Below, in pieces: positions 42,093-49,963 of a stretch of 64,000 nucleotides of DNA. The translations under genes and the position numbers were made by a program. The notes under the pieces are model-generated. The model saw nothing but the letters and a program-made list of their open reading frames with translations. It had not been told where the DNA came from and searched no databases. Where the stretch lies: the NCBI RefSeq assembly GCF_030160715.1, contig NZ_BSOW01000036.1, forward strand, positions 22,429-86,428, in the 5' to 3' direction. Each line of letters begins with the position of its first letter. Within the stretch, counting starts at the first letter, position 1. Source of the DNA: Bradyrhizobium iriomotense. Its GTDB lineage: Bacteria > Pseudomonadota > Alphaproteobacteria > Rhizobiales > Xanthobacteraceae.

Positions 42093-42431
42093 CTACCAAT
42101 GACGCCAGTGCCGGCGGTGCCAGCGGTGCCGCCAGCCCCAGTGGCGATGGCGGTGATGCCAACCCCAATGCCGGCGGCGCCAGCCCCAATGACGGTGGTG
42201 GTGCCAGCCCCAGTGATGACCGCCGCCGTGCCAGCGAACCTGCTCGGGCTTGAGCTGCCCGGCCTCCTCGCTGCTGGTGACTGCGGGATGGACCTCGGGA
42301 TTGCCGCGCGGCAGGTTGGCCGGGCCTTCGATGGGTTGTGGCGCCAGCGGCGCGGCCTGCGCGGCCGCCGTCAATGCAGCGGCACCAGCTGCAGCACCGA
42401 ATGCGAGTTTCAAAAAGTCCCGGCGCTCCAT
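42093..42431 (-). CDS. Tat-type secreted His/Trp-rich protein
   Basis: A 112-residue protein with a twin-arginine start (MERRDFLKLAFGAAAG, cleavage near AQA-AP). A spacer follows, then about 45 residues made almost only of His, Trp, Arg and Gly in a repeating HWGW pattern (HHWGWHHHRHWGWRRRHWGW). The composition suggests binding of metal ions such as Ni, Cu or Zn, or of surfaces, in the periplasm. This is inference. No enzyme domain is present. Confidence 0.8.
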   Translation of the reverse strand: MERRDFLKLAFGAAAGAAALTAAAQAAPLAPQPIEGPANLPRGNPEVHPAVTSSEEAGQLKPEQVRWHGGGHHWGWHHHRHWGWRRRHWGWHHRHRHWGWRHRWHRRHWRHW

Positions 42432-42670
42432 GATGTCTTCCTCTTCAATCAGCGTTGAATGATGCGAAGGAAGTGTCGCGCCGAGGAAATGAACTCAGGC
42501 TGAACCTTGCATTCAGGTAGATTGCGCAAAACTGACAAGCATGCACGCGGTCAGAATGACACAACGGCCGTCATACTTTGTCCAAAGAAGGGATCGAACA
42601 TTTCGAACAAGATGGGGGCGCGCGGGGTCGTCCAGCATGGATCAAACCCAGCAGACCAGAGGAGACAGCC

Positions 42671-43132
42671 ATGGCAACACAGGTAAAGCCGGTTCCCGAG
42701 GGCTACCACACCATCACGCCCTATCTCGTCGTCGACGGCGCGGAGAAGATCATCCGCTTCATGAAAGAGGCTTTCGGTGCCCAACCGGTCTTCGAGCCGC
42801 TGATGCGCCCCGACGGCAAGGTCGGACATGCGGAGTTCAAAATCGGAAACTCAATCGTGATGATTTCGGACGCCTCGGAGCGCGCACAAGCCACCTCCAC
42901 GATGCTGTATCTCTACGTGCCCAATGTCGATGCGGTCTATCAGAAGGCGATCAAGGCTGGCGGCACGTCATTGATGGAGCCATCGGATCAGTTCTATGGC
43001 GACCGCAGCGGCGGCGTGACGGATCCGGCCGGCAACCGCTGGCACATCGGCACCCACATCGAGGACGTATCGCCGGCTGAGCTGAAGAAGCGCGCGGCCG
43101 CGGCCATGAAGCAGCAAAACAAGGCGGCGTAG
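42671..43132 (+). CDS. VOC/PhnB-like glyoxalase-fold protein
   Basis: A 153-residue protein from the ATG at 42671 (GGAGA upstream), a frequent PhnB/YdhR-type VOC protein (ITPYLVVDGAEKIIRFMKEA, GKVGHAEFKIGNSIVMISD, GVTDPAGNRWHIGTH). Members bind or modify small ligands. Function here unknown. The frame from 42578 is an unsupported extension. Confidence 0.9.
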   Translation: MATQVKPVPEGYHTITPYLVVDGAEKIIRFMKEAFGAQPVFEPLMRPDGKVGHAEFKIGNSIVMISDASERAQATSTMLYLYVPNVDAVYQKAIKAGGTSLMEPSDQFYGDRSGGVTDPAGNRWHIGTHIEDVSPAELKKRAAAAMKQQNKAA

Positions 43133-43189
43133 GCCTCGAAGGGCGGATTGGCGCTAGCGTCAATCGCCAATCGGTCAGTCGCAGAAGCG

Positions 43190-43215
43190 GCGGGTTACGG
43201 CTTCGCCTAACCCGC
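43190..43215. repeat. Short GGGTTA/TAACCC palindrome, copy 1
   Basis: GCGGGTTACGGCTTCGCCTAACCCGC forms a hairpin. It belongs to the same family as the GTGGGTTACG/CTAACCCAC elements at 46220, 46673 and 63796. Confidence 0.65.
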
Positions 43216-43241
43216 CTGATACGCCGGGTCGTTGCCGGCCT

Positions 43242-43973
43242 TCAGTTCTGTGAACGCGTAAACGGGACAAAGCGCACCAGGGCGACGGCGCGCGTCGTCG
43301 TCTTGCCAGGAGCGATTTTTTCGACGACCGTGAGCTGCTGGGTGCTGTAACCGGGTCCCACCGGCATGACGAGTCGGCCACCTACTTTAAGCTGCTCAAT
43401 CAGCGGCGGCGGTAACTCCCCGAGCGCGGCAGTCACGACGACTGCGTCAAAAGGACCACATTCGGGCCAGCCATCGTAGCCATCGCCAAGCCTGACGCTC
43501 ACGTTGTCATACGCAAGGTCTCTTAAGGTTTTCGCGGCGGTCTCGGCCAATTGCGGAATGATCTCGATGGTGCAGACCTTTCGAGCCAGGCGCGCAAGGA
43601 TGGCGGCCTGGTAGCCGGAACCCGTACCCACTTCGAGCACGGTGTGATCGGGCGCGACCTCGGCCAACTGGGTCATCAAGGCCACGATGTACGGCTGCGA
43701 TATGGTCTGGCCGAGGCCGATCGGTACCGGTGTATCCGCGTATGCGACGGAGCAAGTTCGCTCAGGGATGAACAGATGGCGTTTCGTTTGCGCCATGACC
43801 TCAAGGACCCCCTCCGACACGCCCTGCTGTCCCAAAACACCGGCGGCGGACCGGGCGTAGGCCCGGATGGTCTCGACCATGGCGGCGCGTTCGCGGACGC
43901 ATTGTGCGTCCTGTGCCGTCGCCTCCCACGCGACGACACCCATGGCGAACACGAGCAGCGGCAAGACCTTCAT
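43242..43973 (-). CDS. pcm: Protein-L-isoaspartate O-methyltransferase with signal peptide
   Basis: A 243-residue protein from the ATG at 43973. An N-terminal signal-like segment (MKVLPLLVFAMGVVAWEATA) precedes a PIMT core with family motif PVPIGLGQTISQPYIVALM and SAM motif VLEVGTGSGYQAA. PIMT methylates isoaspartyl residues to start repair of aged proteins. A leader for export is unusual because SAM is cytoplasmic, so the protein may act at the membrane or in a SAM-containing compartment, or the first segment may only be an anchor. Confidence 0.9.
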   Translation of the reverse strand: MKVLPLLVFAMGVVAWEATAQDAQCVRERAAMVETIRAYARSAAGVLGQQGVSEGVLEVMAQTKRHLFIPERTCSVAYADTPVPIGLGQTISQPYIVALMTQLAEVAPDHTVLEVGTGSGYQAAILARLARKVCTIEIIPQLAETAAKTLRDLAYDNVSVRLGDGYDGWPECGPFDAVVVTAALGELPPPLIEQLKVGGRLVMPVGPGYSTQQLTVVEKIAPGKTTTRAVALVRFVPFTRSQN

Positions 43974-44079
43974 GATCGTGCGCTCTCCAGGAGGGACACA
44001 ATTCACGTCGACCGCTTGAGCGCTACCCTGCGCGTCAGATCCGACCTCGCCCCGCAAGCGAGGCGAGGTTTGCTTAAGC

Positions 44080-44295
44080 TCAGGTGCCCTCGAACTTGAA
44101 CGACACGTTGAGTTTGGCGCGATAGGCCTCTACTTTTCCCTTGGCATCCAGCTGCATATCGAGCTTGACGATCTCTGCGACGCGAAGGTCCCGAAGAGAT
44201 CTCGCGGCTTGCTCGACCGCGTTGGCAGCGGCCTTTTCCCAGGAGTCGCTGCTGGTACCGACCAGTTCTATGACCTTGTAGACGCTCTCAGGCAT
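44080..44295 (-). CDS. Dodecin family flavin-binding protein
   Basis: A 71-residue protein with the dodecin pattern (MPESVYKVIELVGTSSDSWE, IVKLDMQLDAKGKVEAYRAK, LNVSFKF). Twelve copies form a hollow sphere that stores flavins. Start at 44295. The frame continuing upstream is a shadow. Confidence 0.92.
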   Translation of the reverse strand: MPESVYKVIELVGTSSDSWEKAAANAVEQAARSLRDLRVAEIVKLDMQLDAKGKVEAYRAKLNVSFKFEGT

Positions 44296-44470
44296 GTCGT
44301 CCTCCCGTTCGTTATGAAGCAGGAAGCAGGTGCTCCCTGCTGCGCACGAACCTAGCACGATATCGCGGCTGAAAGGACGTGCATGTCGCAGGGCTGGCAA
44401 CCCAAGCCATTTGGCGGCGCTATCGCTGCCCGCTATCGAAATAGCGCCGCAGCGGCGCCACCGTGAGCCG

Positions 44471-44797
44471 CTAGCCCGTATTCCTGACCGCTTCAGCCAG
44501 CATGGCGTAAAGCTGGCGCTTGCTGAATTCCTTGGGCTGCTTGTCTGTTGTCTTCCGCGAGACCTTCTTTGCCACCGGCTGGGCACAGGCCACCAACAAC
44601 GCCGGCTCTTGCTTCCGGACCGGCCTTATCTTGGGTTTTGCCGTTGGCGGTTTGTGGCCACGCTTCAGGCCCAAGCGGGTCAGCATGCCGCAGACGGCGT
44701 TACGGCTACACCCGAGACGGCGCGCGATCTGTGCGGCACTCTGTCCCTGGACCCAGAGCTTCTTGAGCAGCGCTACGTCTTTCGCATCCCAACTCAT
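44471..44797 (-). CDS. GcrA-family DNA-binding protein paralogue
   Basis: A 108-residue protein from the ATG at 44797 beginning MSWDAKDVALLKKLWVQGQS, with AAQIARRLGCSRNAVCGMLTRLGLKR. This is the N-terminal helix-turn-helix of the GcrA cell-cycle regulator family. GcrA of Caulobacter is a methylation-sensitive sigma70 cofactor. This copy has a short basic linker (HKPPTAKPKIRPVRK) and a distinct C-terminus, so it is likely a paralogue rather than the core GcrA. The longer frame to 44923 reads a simple repeat. Confidence 0.78.
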   Translation of the reverse strand: MSWDAKDVALLKKLWVQGQSAAQIARRLGCSRNAVCGMLTRLGLKRGHKPPTAKPKIRPVRKQEPALLVACAQPVAKKVSRKTTDKQPKEFSKRQLYAMLAEAVRNTG

Positions 44798-44831
44798 GGG
44801 AGACATTGTACGCCAACTGCCATCCACTTTT

Positions 44832-45017
44832 CTAGTCTTCGTCCGGCTCGCGTACGACCGCCGGTTCGTCGTCGTCCTCCTCTTCTTCCTCATCGTCATC
44901 GTCATCGTCATCGTCTTCGTCATCAGGATCCCGGGGCGGCATCGCGCTGACCGTGATCACAAAGCGGCTCCGATCCATCAAGCCGGTGGAAACTTCTTCG
45001 GGGATGTTCTGCTTCAT
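44832..45017 (-). CDS. Highly acidic small protein
   Basis: A 61-residue protein (MKQNIPEEVSTGLMDRSRFV) with GAGGAG about eight bases before the ATG. Its C-terminal half is nearly all Asp and Glu (DPDDEDDDDDDDDEEEEEDD) encoded by a simple GAT/GAC-type repeat, which may be length-variable. Role unknown. Acidic proteins can bind metal ions or basic partners. Confidence 0.65.
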   Translation of the reverse strand: MKQNIPEEVSTGLMDRSRFVITVSAMPPRDPDDEDDDDDDDDEEEEEDDDEPAVVREPDED

Positions 45018-45136
45018 GCTGTTGCTCCTCGGGTCTGGAGCTTGAGAGCGCCGGTGGTTAACGTGCCGGGCGTCTCACGATCGTGGGTTCGACGAGAGTG
45101 TCGATGCAGGCCCGTCACTTCGGCTGCATCCAGCCA

Positions 45137-45622
45137 CTACAGCTTATAGCCGATCTTTCGCAGCAGGTCTTTCCGCCACGCAATGTCTGCGTCAGTCTCG
45201 ACGCCGAGCGGCGAGGCGCCATCGACCACGCCGAGGACACCGCGGCCCTGCTCCGTTTGCGCGACGATCACCTCGGTCGGGTTGGCTGTCGCACAGTAGA
45301 TGCGGCAGACCTCCGGCACGGCGCGCACCGCGGCCAGCACGTTGACGGGGAAAAAGCCGTCGCCGAGGAAGATCAGGAAGGTGTGGCCGGCGCCGATGGC
45401 CAATGCGTTGTCGCGCGCCAGCGCAAGTGAGGCTTCGTCGTTGCCCGACCAGCGCACCAGCCGCTTGCCGGAGGCCTCGCAGAAGGCCAGCCCGAAGCGG
45501 ATACCCGGGACGGCGCCCACCAGCGCTTCGTGGAGGTCTTCCACGGTCTTGATGAAATGCGACTGGCCGAAGATGAAGTTGGCGGCGTCCGGCTTGATGA
45601 TGGGCACCACGGTGAGTTCCAT
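45137..45622 (-). CDS. Adenosine-specific kinase family protein (DUF355)
   Basis: A 161-residue single-domain protein with the DUF355/adenosine-specific kinase pattern (NFIFGQSHFIKTVEDLHEAL, GIRFGLAFCEASGKRLVRWS, ANPTEVIVAQTEQGRGVLGV). The founding member, from Pyrobaculum, phosphorylates adenosine. Bacterial homologues are uncharacterised. Confidence 0.88.
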   Translation of the reverse strand: MELTVVPIIKPDAANFIFGQSHFIKTVEDLHEALVGAVPGIRFGLAFCEASGKRLVRWSGNDEASLALARDNALAIGAGHTFLIFLGDGFFPVNVLAAVRAVPEVCRIYCATANPTEVIVAQTEQGRGVLGVVDGASPLGVETDADIAWRKDLLRKIGYKL

Positions 45623-45747
45623 GGCTGCGCTCCCTCAAGGTAGACACGCAAATCATGGTAGGCCAATGGACGACGATTGCAAGCCGCCAAAGGCGGCCGG
45701 CTCCGCGCTGGCGAAGCCGGGACAGTGACGAGCGAGTTGCCATGGGG

Positions 45748-46194
45748 CTAGACCCACCCTCCCCGCGCCATGATGGCCGCGCACAGCACGATGATGACGA
45801 TGGCGGCAAGCTCGCCATGGATGATCGCCGTCACCAGCCTTTTCCGCTTCGCGTCGATCACCGGCACCTGCCCCGCCTTCAGCGCCGCATTCCACGACAG
45901 GAACTCGCGCGTCGGGACGATCGACAGCAGCCCGATGATGATGAAGAGCGCGAATTTGGTCAGGAAGGCATGGCTGTGAAAATAGTAATCCCAGCCTTTC
46001 TCGAAGAAGAATACGCGGAGCAGCCCGATGATGAATAGCGCGCCTGCGGCAATGCCGAGCACCAGATCGGTGACCTGGAGCCGCCGCGCGATGGCGGCCG
46101 TGATCTCCTGCCGGATCAGCGTGAACTCGATCGCGACGGCCGAAACCAGCGTGAAGGCGCAGAGGTGATGGAGGAAGGCGAAAAGCGTGGACAT
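45748..46194 (-). CDS. DUF2214-family membrane protein
   Basis: A 148-residue protein with about four spans (MSTLFAFLHHLCAFTLVSAV at the start, GIAAGALFIIGLLRVFFFEK and a C-terminal anchor) and an early His pair in a span. It matches the DUF2214 pattern of uncharacterised inner-membrane proteins. Function unknown. Confidence 0.85.
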   Translation of the reverse strand: MSTLFAFLHHLCAFTLVSAVAIEFTLIRQEITAAIARRLQVTDLVLGIAAGALFIIGLLRVFFFEKGWDYYFHSHAFLTKFALFIIIGLLSIVPTREFLSWNAALKAGQVPVIDAKRKRLVTAIIHGELAAIVIIVLCAAIMARGGWV

Positions 46195-46219
46195 GGCAGG
46201 ATTTCCCGGAGAGAGCTCG

Positions 46220-46299
46220 TAGGGCAGATCAGCGAAGCGTAATCCACCAACGCATGCATCAAACGAAATGGTGGGTTACGCTACGCTAACCCACCCTGC
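46220..46299. repeat. GTGGGTTACG/CTAACCCACC repeat, copy 2
   Basis: Contains GTAGGGCAGATCAGCGAAGC at the left and GTGGGTTACGCTACGCTAAC at the right, with paired inverted arms. Found just downstream of the DUF2214 gene's start. Confidence 0.7.
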
Positions 46300-46307
46300 G
46301 AAGCGCA

Positions 46308-46655
46308 TCACATCAGCTTCATTGGCGCATCAGCAACCATGCGAAGGTCGATCCTGCTGATCAGTTGGGATCGAAGCGCCTCCGCGGCGCTGATGGCGGC
46401 ATCGGTCTGTCGCAACGTGCTGACATTCGATCCAAGCGAGACGATTCCGCCCAGCACCAAGGCGATCGATCCAAGCGCTGTGATCTGACCGGATCCCAGC
46501 AGGCCGAGGATCGTGAGAAGCAGCAACGCAACGCCGCCAGCGATCGCGATCTTCGAAGCCAGAATGAACTTCCGGCATCGCTCGGCGATCTCGGCCAGCG
46601 CCTCGATCCGCGCTTCGATGTCTGAGATCTCGTCGGTCGGATCGTCTTCGGTCAT
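46308..46655 (-). CDS. Hypothetical two-span membrane protein
   Basis: A 115-residue protein when started at MTEDDPTDEISDIEARIEAL (46655). Another ATG lies five codons upstream (46670). An acidic N-terminal helix precedes two hydrophobic spans (IAIAGGVALLLLTILGLLGS and ITALGSIALVLGGIVSLGS) and a soluble C-terminal helix. No family recognised. Confidence 0.65.
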   Translation of the reverse strand: MTEDDPTDEISDIEARIEALAEIAERCRKFILASKIAIAGGVALLLLTILGLLGSGQITALGSIALVLGGIVSLGSNVSTLRQTDAAISAAEALRSQLISRIDLRMVADAPMKLM

Positions 46656-46672
46656 TGCAATCAAGATCAAAC

Positions 46673-46763
46673 CGTAGGGTGGGTTAGCGTAGCGTAACCC
46701 ACCAAAGCTTTGACACGCGGTTGGTTTGCAGGTGGGTTACGGCTTCGCCTAACCCACCCTACG
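46673..46763. repeat. GTGGGTTACG/CTAACCCACC repeat, copy 3
   Basis: Starts CGTAGGGTGGGTTAGCGTAG and ends GCCTAACCCACCCTACG, so the ends form inverted arms, with a second inner pair (GTGGGTTACGGCTTCGCCTA). It sits between two leftward genes and may stop transcription. Confidence 0.8.
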
Positions 46764-46770
46764 CTTTCCC

Positions 46771-48303
46771 CTACAACGGCAAATTGTCGTGCTTCTTCGC
46801 CGGCATCTCGACCTTCTTGTCCCTGAGCATCGCCAGCGCCCGCGCGATCCGCCGCCGCGTCGAGTGCGGCATGATCACGTCGTCAATGTAGCCGCGCTCC
46901 GCTGCGATGAACGGCGACAGGAAGCGGTCCTCGTATTCCTTCGTGCGCGCAGCGATCTTGTCGGGGTCGCCGATGTCACTGCGGAAAATGATCTCGACCG
47001 CGCCCTTGGCGCCCATCACGGCGATCTGGGCGGTCGGCCAGGCGTAGTTCATGTCGGCGCCGATCTCCTTGGACGCCATGACGTCGAAGGCGCCGCCATA
47101 GGCCTTGCGGGTGATGATCGTCACCAGCGGCACTGTGCACTGCGAGTATGCGAACAGCAGTTTTGCGCCGTGCTTGATCAGGCCGCCATATTCCTGCGCG
47201 GTGCCCGGCAGGAAGCCCGGCACGTCGACGAAGGTGACGATCGGGATGTTGAAGGCGTCGCAGAAGCGGACGAAGCGCGCGGCTTTCCGTGACGCGTCGC
47301 TGTCGAGCACACCGGCCAGCACCATCGGCTGGTTGGCGACGAAGCCGACGGTGCGGCCCGCGATGCGGCCGAAACCGGTGATGATGTTCCTGGCAAAGGC
47401 CTCCGAGATCTCGAAGAAGTCGCCCTCGTCCACGACCTTCAGCACCAGCTCCTTCATGTCGTAGGGCTTGTTCGGATTGTCGGGGATCAGCGTGTCCAGG
47501 GACATGTCGATGCGCTCGATGGAATCGAAGCTCGGCCATTCCGGCACGCCGTCGGCGTTGTTCGACGGCAGGAAGTCGATCAGGCGGCGCATCTGCAAGA
47601 TCGCCTCGACGTCGTTCTCGAACGCGCCGTCGGAGATCGAGGAGCGCGTGGTGTGCACGGAGGCGCCGCCGAGCTCTTCGGCGGTGACGACCTCGTTGGT
47701 GACGGTCTTCACCACGTCGGGGCCGGTGACGAACATGTAGCTGGTGTTCCTCACCATGAAGATGAAGTCGGTCATGGCAGGTGAATAGACGTCGCCGCCG
47801 GCGCAGGGGCCCATGATGACGGAGATCTGCGGGATCACGCCGGAGGCGATGACGTTGCGGCGGAAGACGTAGGAATAGCCCGCGAGCGCCGCAACGCCCT
47901 CCTGGATGCGCGCCCCGCCGGCGTCATAGAGGCCAATGATCGGCGCCCTCGCCTTCATCGCCATGTCCTGGAGCTTCGTGATCTTCAGCGCGTGCGTTTC
48001 CGACAGCGAGCCGCCGAACACGGTGAAATCCTTGGCGAACACGAAGGTCTTGCGGCCATTGACGGTGCCCCAGCCGGTCACAACGCCATCGCCCGGCACC
48101 TTGTTTTTCTCCATGCCGAACTCGATGGAGCGGTGCTCGACGAACATGTCGAACTCCTCGAACGATCCCTTGTCGAGCAAGAGCTCGATACGCTCACGCG
48201 CGGTCAGCTTGCCGCGGGCGTGCTGCGCTTCGATGCGCTTTTCCCCGCCGCCGAGCTTGGCGCCGGCGCGACGTTCTTCGAGGGCGTCCAGGATGTGTTT
48301 CAT
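46771..48303 (-). CDS. Acyl-CoA carboxylase carboxyltransferase (beta) subunit
   Basis: A 510-residue propionyl-CoA carboxylase-type beta subunit with crotonase-like N- and C-domains (FTVFGGSLSETHALKITKLQ, YDAGGARIQEGVAALAGYSY, VDVPGFLPGTAQEYGG, GGAFDVMASKEIGADMNYAW). It transfers carboxyl from biotin to acyl-CoA. No biotin carboxylase/biotin carrier (alpha) gene is in the window next to it. Confidence 0.95.
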   Translation of the reverse strand: MKHILDALEERRAGAKLGGGEKRIEAQHARGKLTARERIELLLDKGSFEEFDMFVEHRSIEFGMEKNKVPGDGVVTGWGTVNGRKTFVFAKDFTVFGGSLSETHALKITKLQDMAMKARAPIIGLYDAGGARIQEGVAALAGYSYVFRRNVIASGVIPQISVIMGPCAGGDVYSPAMTDFIFMVRNTSYMFVTGPDVVKTVTNEVVTAEELGGASVHTTRSSISDGAFENDVEAILQMRRLIDFLPSNNADGVPEWPSFDSIERIDMSLDTLIPDNPNKPYDMKELVLKVVDEGDFFEISEAFARNIITGFGRIAGRTVGFVANQPMVLAGVLDSDASRKAARFVRFCDAFNIPIVTFVDVPGFLPGTAQEYGGLIKHGAKLLFAYSQCTVPLVTIITRKAYGGAFDVMASKEIGADMNYAWPTAQIAVMGAKGAVEIIFRSDIGDPDKIAARTKEYEDRFLSPFIAAERGYIDDVIMPHSTRRRIARALAMLRDKKVEMPAKKHDNLPL

Positions 48304-48447
48304 TTGCTCCCGCCAGTTCTTAAGGTGCGATTGGCGGCGGTTCTAACACGGCATTTTGCGGACCGGGAAGCGGCTTTGCGCATGCCCGCCGCGCCCAAGG
48401 CGGCTAAAAGCCCGAGGAATTACAGGGGCCTATCGGAGGCGATAAAG

Positions 48448-48864
48448 ATGCATGATGCAGTCACGGCGACCGGCGAGGTGACCGGCGGCGTCAAGGTCCT
48501 GCTCCGGCTGGAGGGGCTGACGCTGTTTGCGGGCATGGTGCTGCTCTATGCGGTCTGGGGCGGGTCTTGGGCAGTCTTCGCCCTGCTCTTCCTGGCCCCC
48601 GATCTGAGCTTCCTGGCATACCTCGCCGACAGCCGGTCGGGCGCGATCGTCTACAATGCCGCGCACAGCTACATGGTCCCGGTGGCGCTGCTCACCGTGG
48701 GTTTTGCGCTGGAATGGCCGCTCCTGCTCTCCATCGCCATGATCTGGCTCGCCCATATCGGCCTCGACCGGGCGCTGGGCTACGGGCTGAAATATCAGGC
48801 CGGCTTCGGCTTCACCCATCTCGGGCGGATCGGACGAGCCAAGGATCCCTTGGGGAAAGCGTGA
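48448..48864 (+). CDS. DUF4260-family membrane protein
   Basis: A 138-residue protein from the ATG at 48448 (GGAGG upstream). It has about four spans and the DUF4260 pattern (LEGLTLFAGMVLLYAVWGGS, LAPDLSFLAYLADSRSGA, NAAHSYMVP, WLAHIGLDRALGYGLKY). Function unknown. Confidence 0.85.
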   Translation: MHDAVTATGEVTGGVKVLLRLEGLTLFAGMVLLYAVWGGSWAVFALLFLAPDLSFLAYLADSRSGAIVYNAAHSYMVPVALLTVGFALEWPLLLSIAMIWLAHIGLDRALGYGLKYQAGFGFTHLGRIGRAKDPLGKA

Positions 48865-49056
48865 ATGGCTGGCTCGGCCGTGCCTTTCCGGTCGATTGGG
48901 CCTCGGGGCGGATTGACCGATCCCGCCGATTCAGGCTTGTTTCGATCAACGATCAGCGCCGATGGGTTCGCGTGAGCTTTCAGTCGGTACGGCGGCGATC
49001 AGTACGCTCGATTGTTTTCTTCGGCTATTTTTTGACCCCGCTCCCAGGCATCACGG

Positions 49057-49650
49057 ATGTCCGCCACGGTCGTATCCCTGCCACCCCAAACCGGTGACGA
49101 AACCGTCGATTTCCTGCGGCGGATGGCCAGCATGGTCTCGGGCCGCAACGGCGAGATGCTGATGCGCGCCGCCGCAACGATCGAAGCGCTGTCGCAGCGG
49201 GCGACATCGGCCGAGCAGCTCTATCACCGTCAGCTGGAGCAGAGCACGCGCAATGCCGAACTGCGCGAGATCGCCGAGGTCACCTCCGACGGGCTGCTGC
49301 GGGAGGTCGAGGGGCTGCGCGCGCAGCTTGCGGAGATCACCGCGACCGGCGCGACCGAGCGTGCACACTTCGGAGCGGAGCGCGGGCGGATGCTGAAGCT
49401 GATGCAGGACGCCGAAGCCCATGTCGCCGATGTGACCGCCGAGTTCGACGCGCTCCGCAAGTCCGTCGACGCGTTCAACGAGACCGCGGTGGCGGTGCCG
49501 ATCGTAATGCTACGCCTCGCCCGTACGCAGTTCGATATCCTGTCGGACGGCTTTGCCAAGAACGGCGACGTGATCTCGCACGCGATCAGCGAGATCGGCG
49601 GCTGCGCGATCGACCAGGCGCTGGCGGCGAAGAAGGCCGCTGATTCCTAA
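49057..49650 (+). CDS. Hypothetical coiled-coil protein
   Basis: A 197-residue protein dominated by heptad-like helices from about 35 to 135 (ALSQRATSAEQLYHRQLEQS, EVEGLRAQLAEITATGATER) and a C-terminal helical part. No signal, membrane span or catalytic motif. A rhizobial unknown, possibly structural or a scaffold. Confidence 0.7.
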   Translation: MSATVVSLPPQTGDETVDFLRRMASMVSGRNGEMLMRAAATIEALSQRATSAEQLYHRQLEQSTRNAELREIAEVTSDGLLREVEGLRAQLAEITATGATERAHFGAERGRMLKLMQDAEAHVADVTAEFDALRKSVDAFNETAVAVPIVMLRLARTQFDILSDGFAKNGDVISHAISEIGGCAIDQALAAKKAADS

Positions 49651-49751
49651 AGCATGATCCGGAAAAGTGTGAAGCGGTTTTCCGAAAAGATCATGCGCAA
49701 ACAACAACCTAAAGCGCGATGACGATTCATCCTAATCTCATCGCGCTTTAG
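49651..49751 (+). repeat. Bradyrhizobium-type 100-base intergenic repeat, copy 3
   Basis: A nearly identical full copy of the element at 18137-18236 (GCATGATCCGG...TCATCGCGCTTTAG), immediately after the coiled-coil gene stop. Conservation between distant copies suggests recent spread or selection on the folded form. Confidence 0.88.
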
Positions 49752-49807
49752 GGCGGAATGGCTTTAGGTTGAATCGATTGGGCCGCGAGTTCGCTCAACC
49801 TATCCGG

Positions 49808-49917
49808 CTTGCGGGAGAGGTCGGCGCGCAGCGCCGGGTGAGGGCTTTTTCCGCAACGGGACAATCCCAATGCGGAAGCACCCTCACCCCACCCCTCTCC
49901 CGCAAGCGGGAGAGGGA
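49808..49917. repeat. Intergenic palindromic repeat (CCCTCTCCCGCAAGCGGGAG type)
   Basis: GCTTGCGGGAGAGG at the left matches CCTCTCCCGCAAGC at the right in inverted orientation, with a further CTCTCCCGC/GCGGGAGAG hairpin. Related to the element at 29391-29535. Confidence 0.7.
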
Positions 49918-49963
49918 GGGCACCACCTTCGTCGCAGCAATCAAGCCTAACCTCCGCCGCGTT

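Noticed and set aside
44798..44923. Thr/Met/Arg-rich extension of the GcrA-like gene
   Set aside because: It reads through the simple GAT/GAC repeat of the neighbouring acidic gene.
44832..44935. Simple repeat that could be mistaken for a CRISPR or tandem array
   Set aside because: It is a run of Asp/Glu codons inside one acidic gene, not spaced direct repeats.
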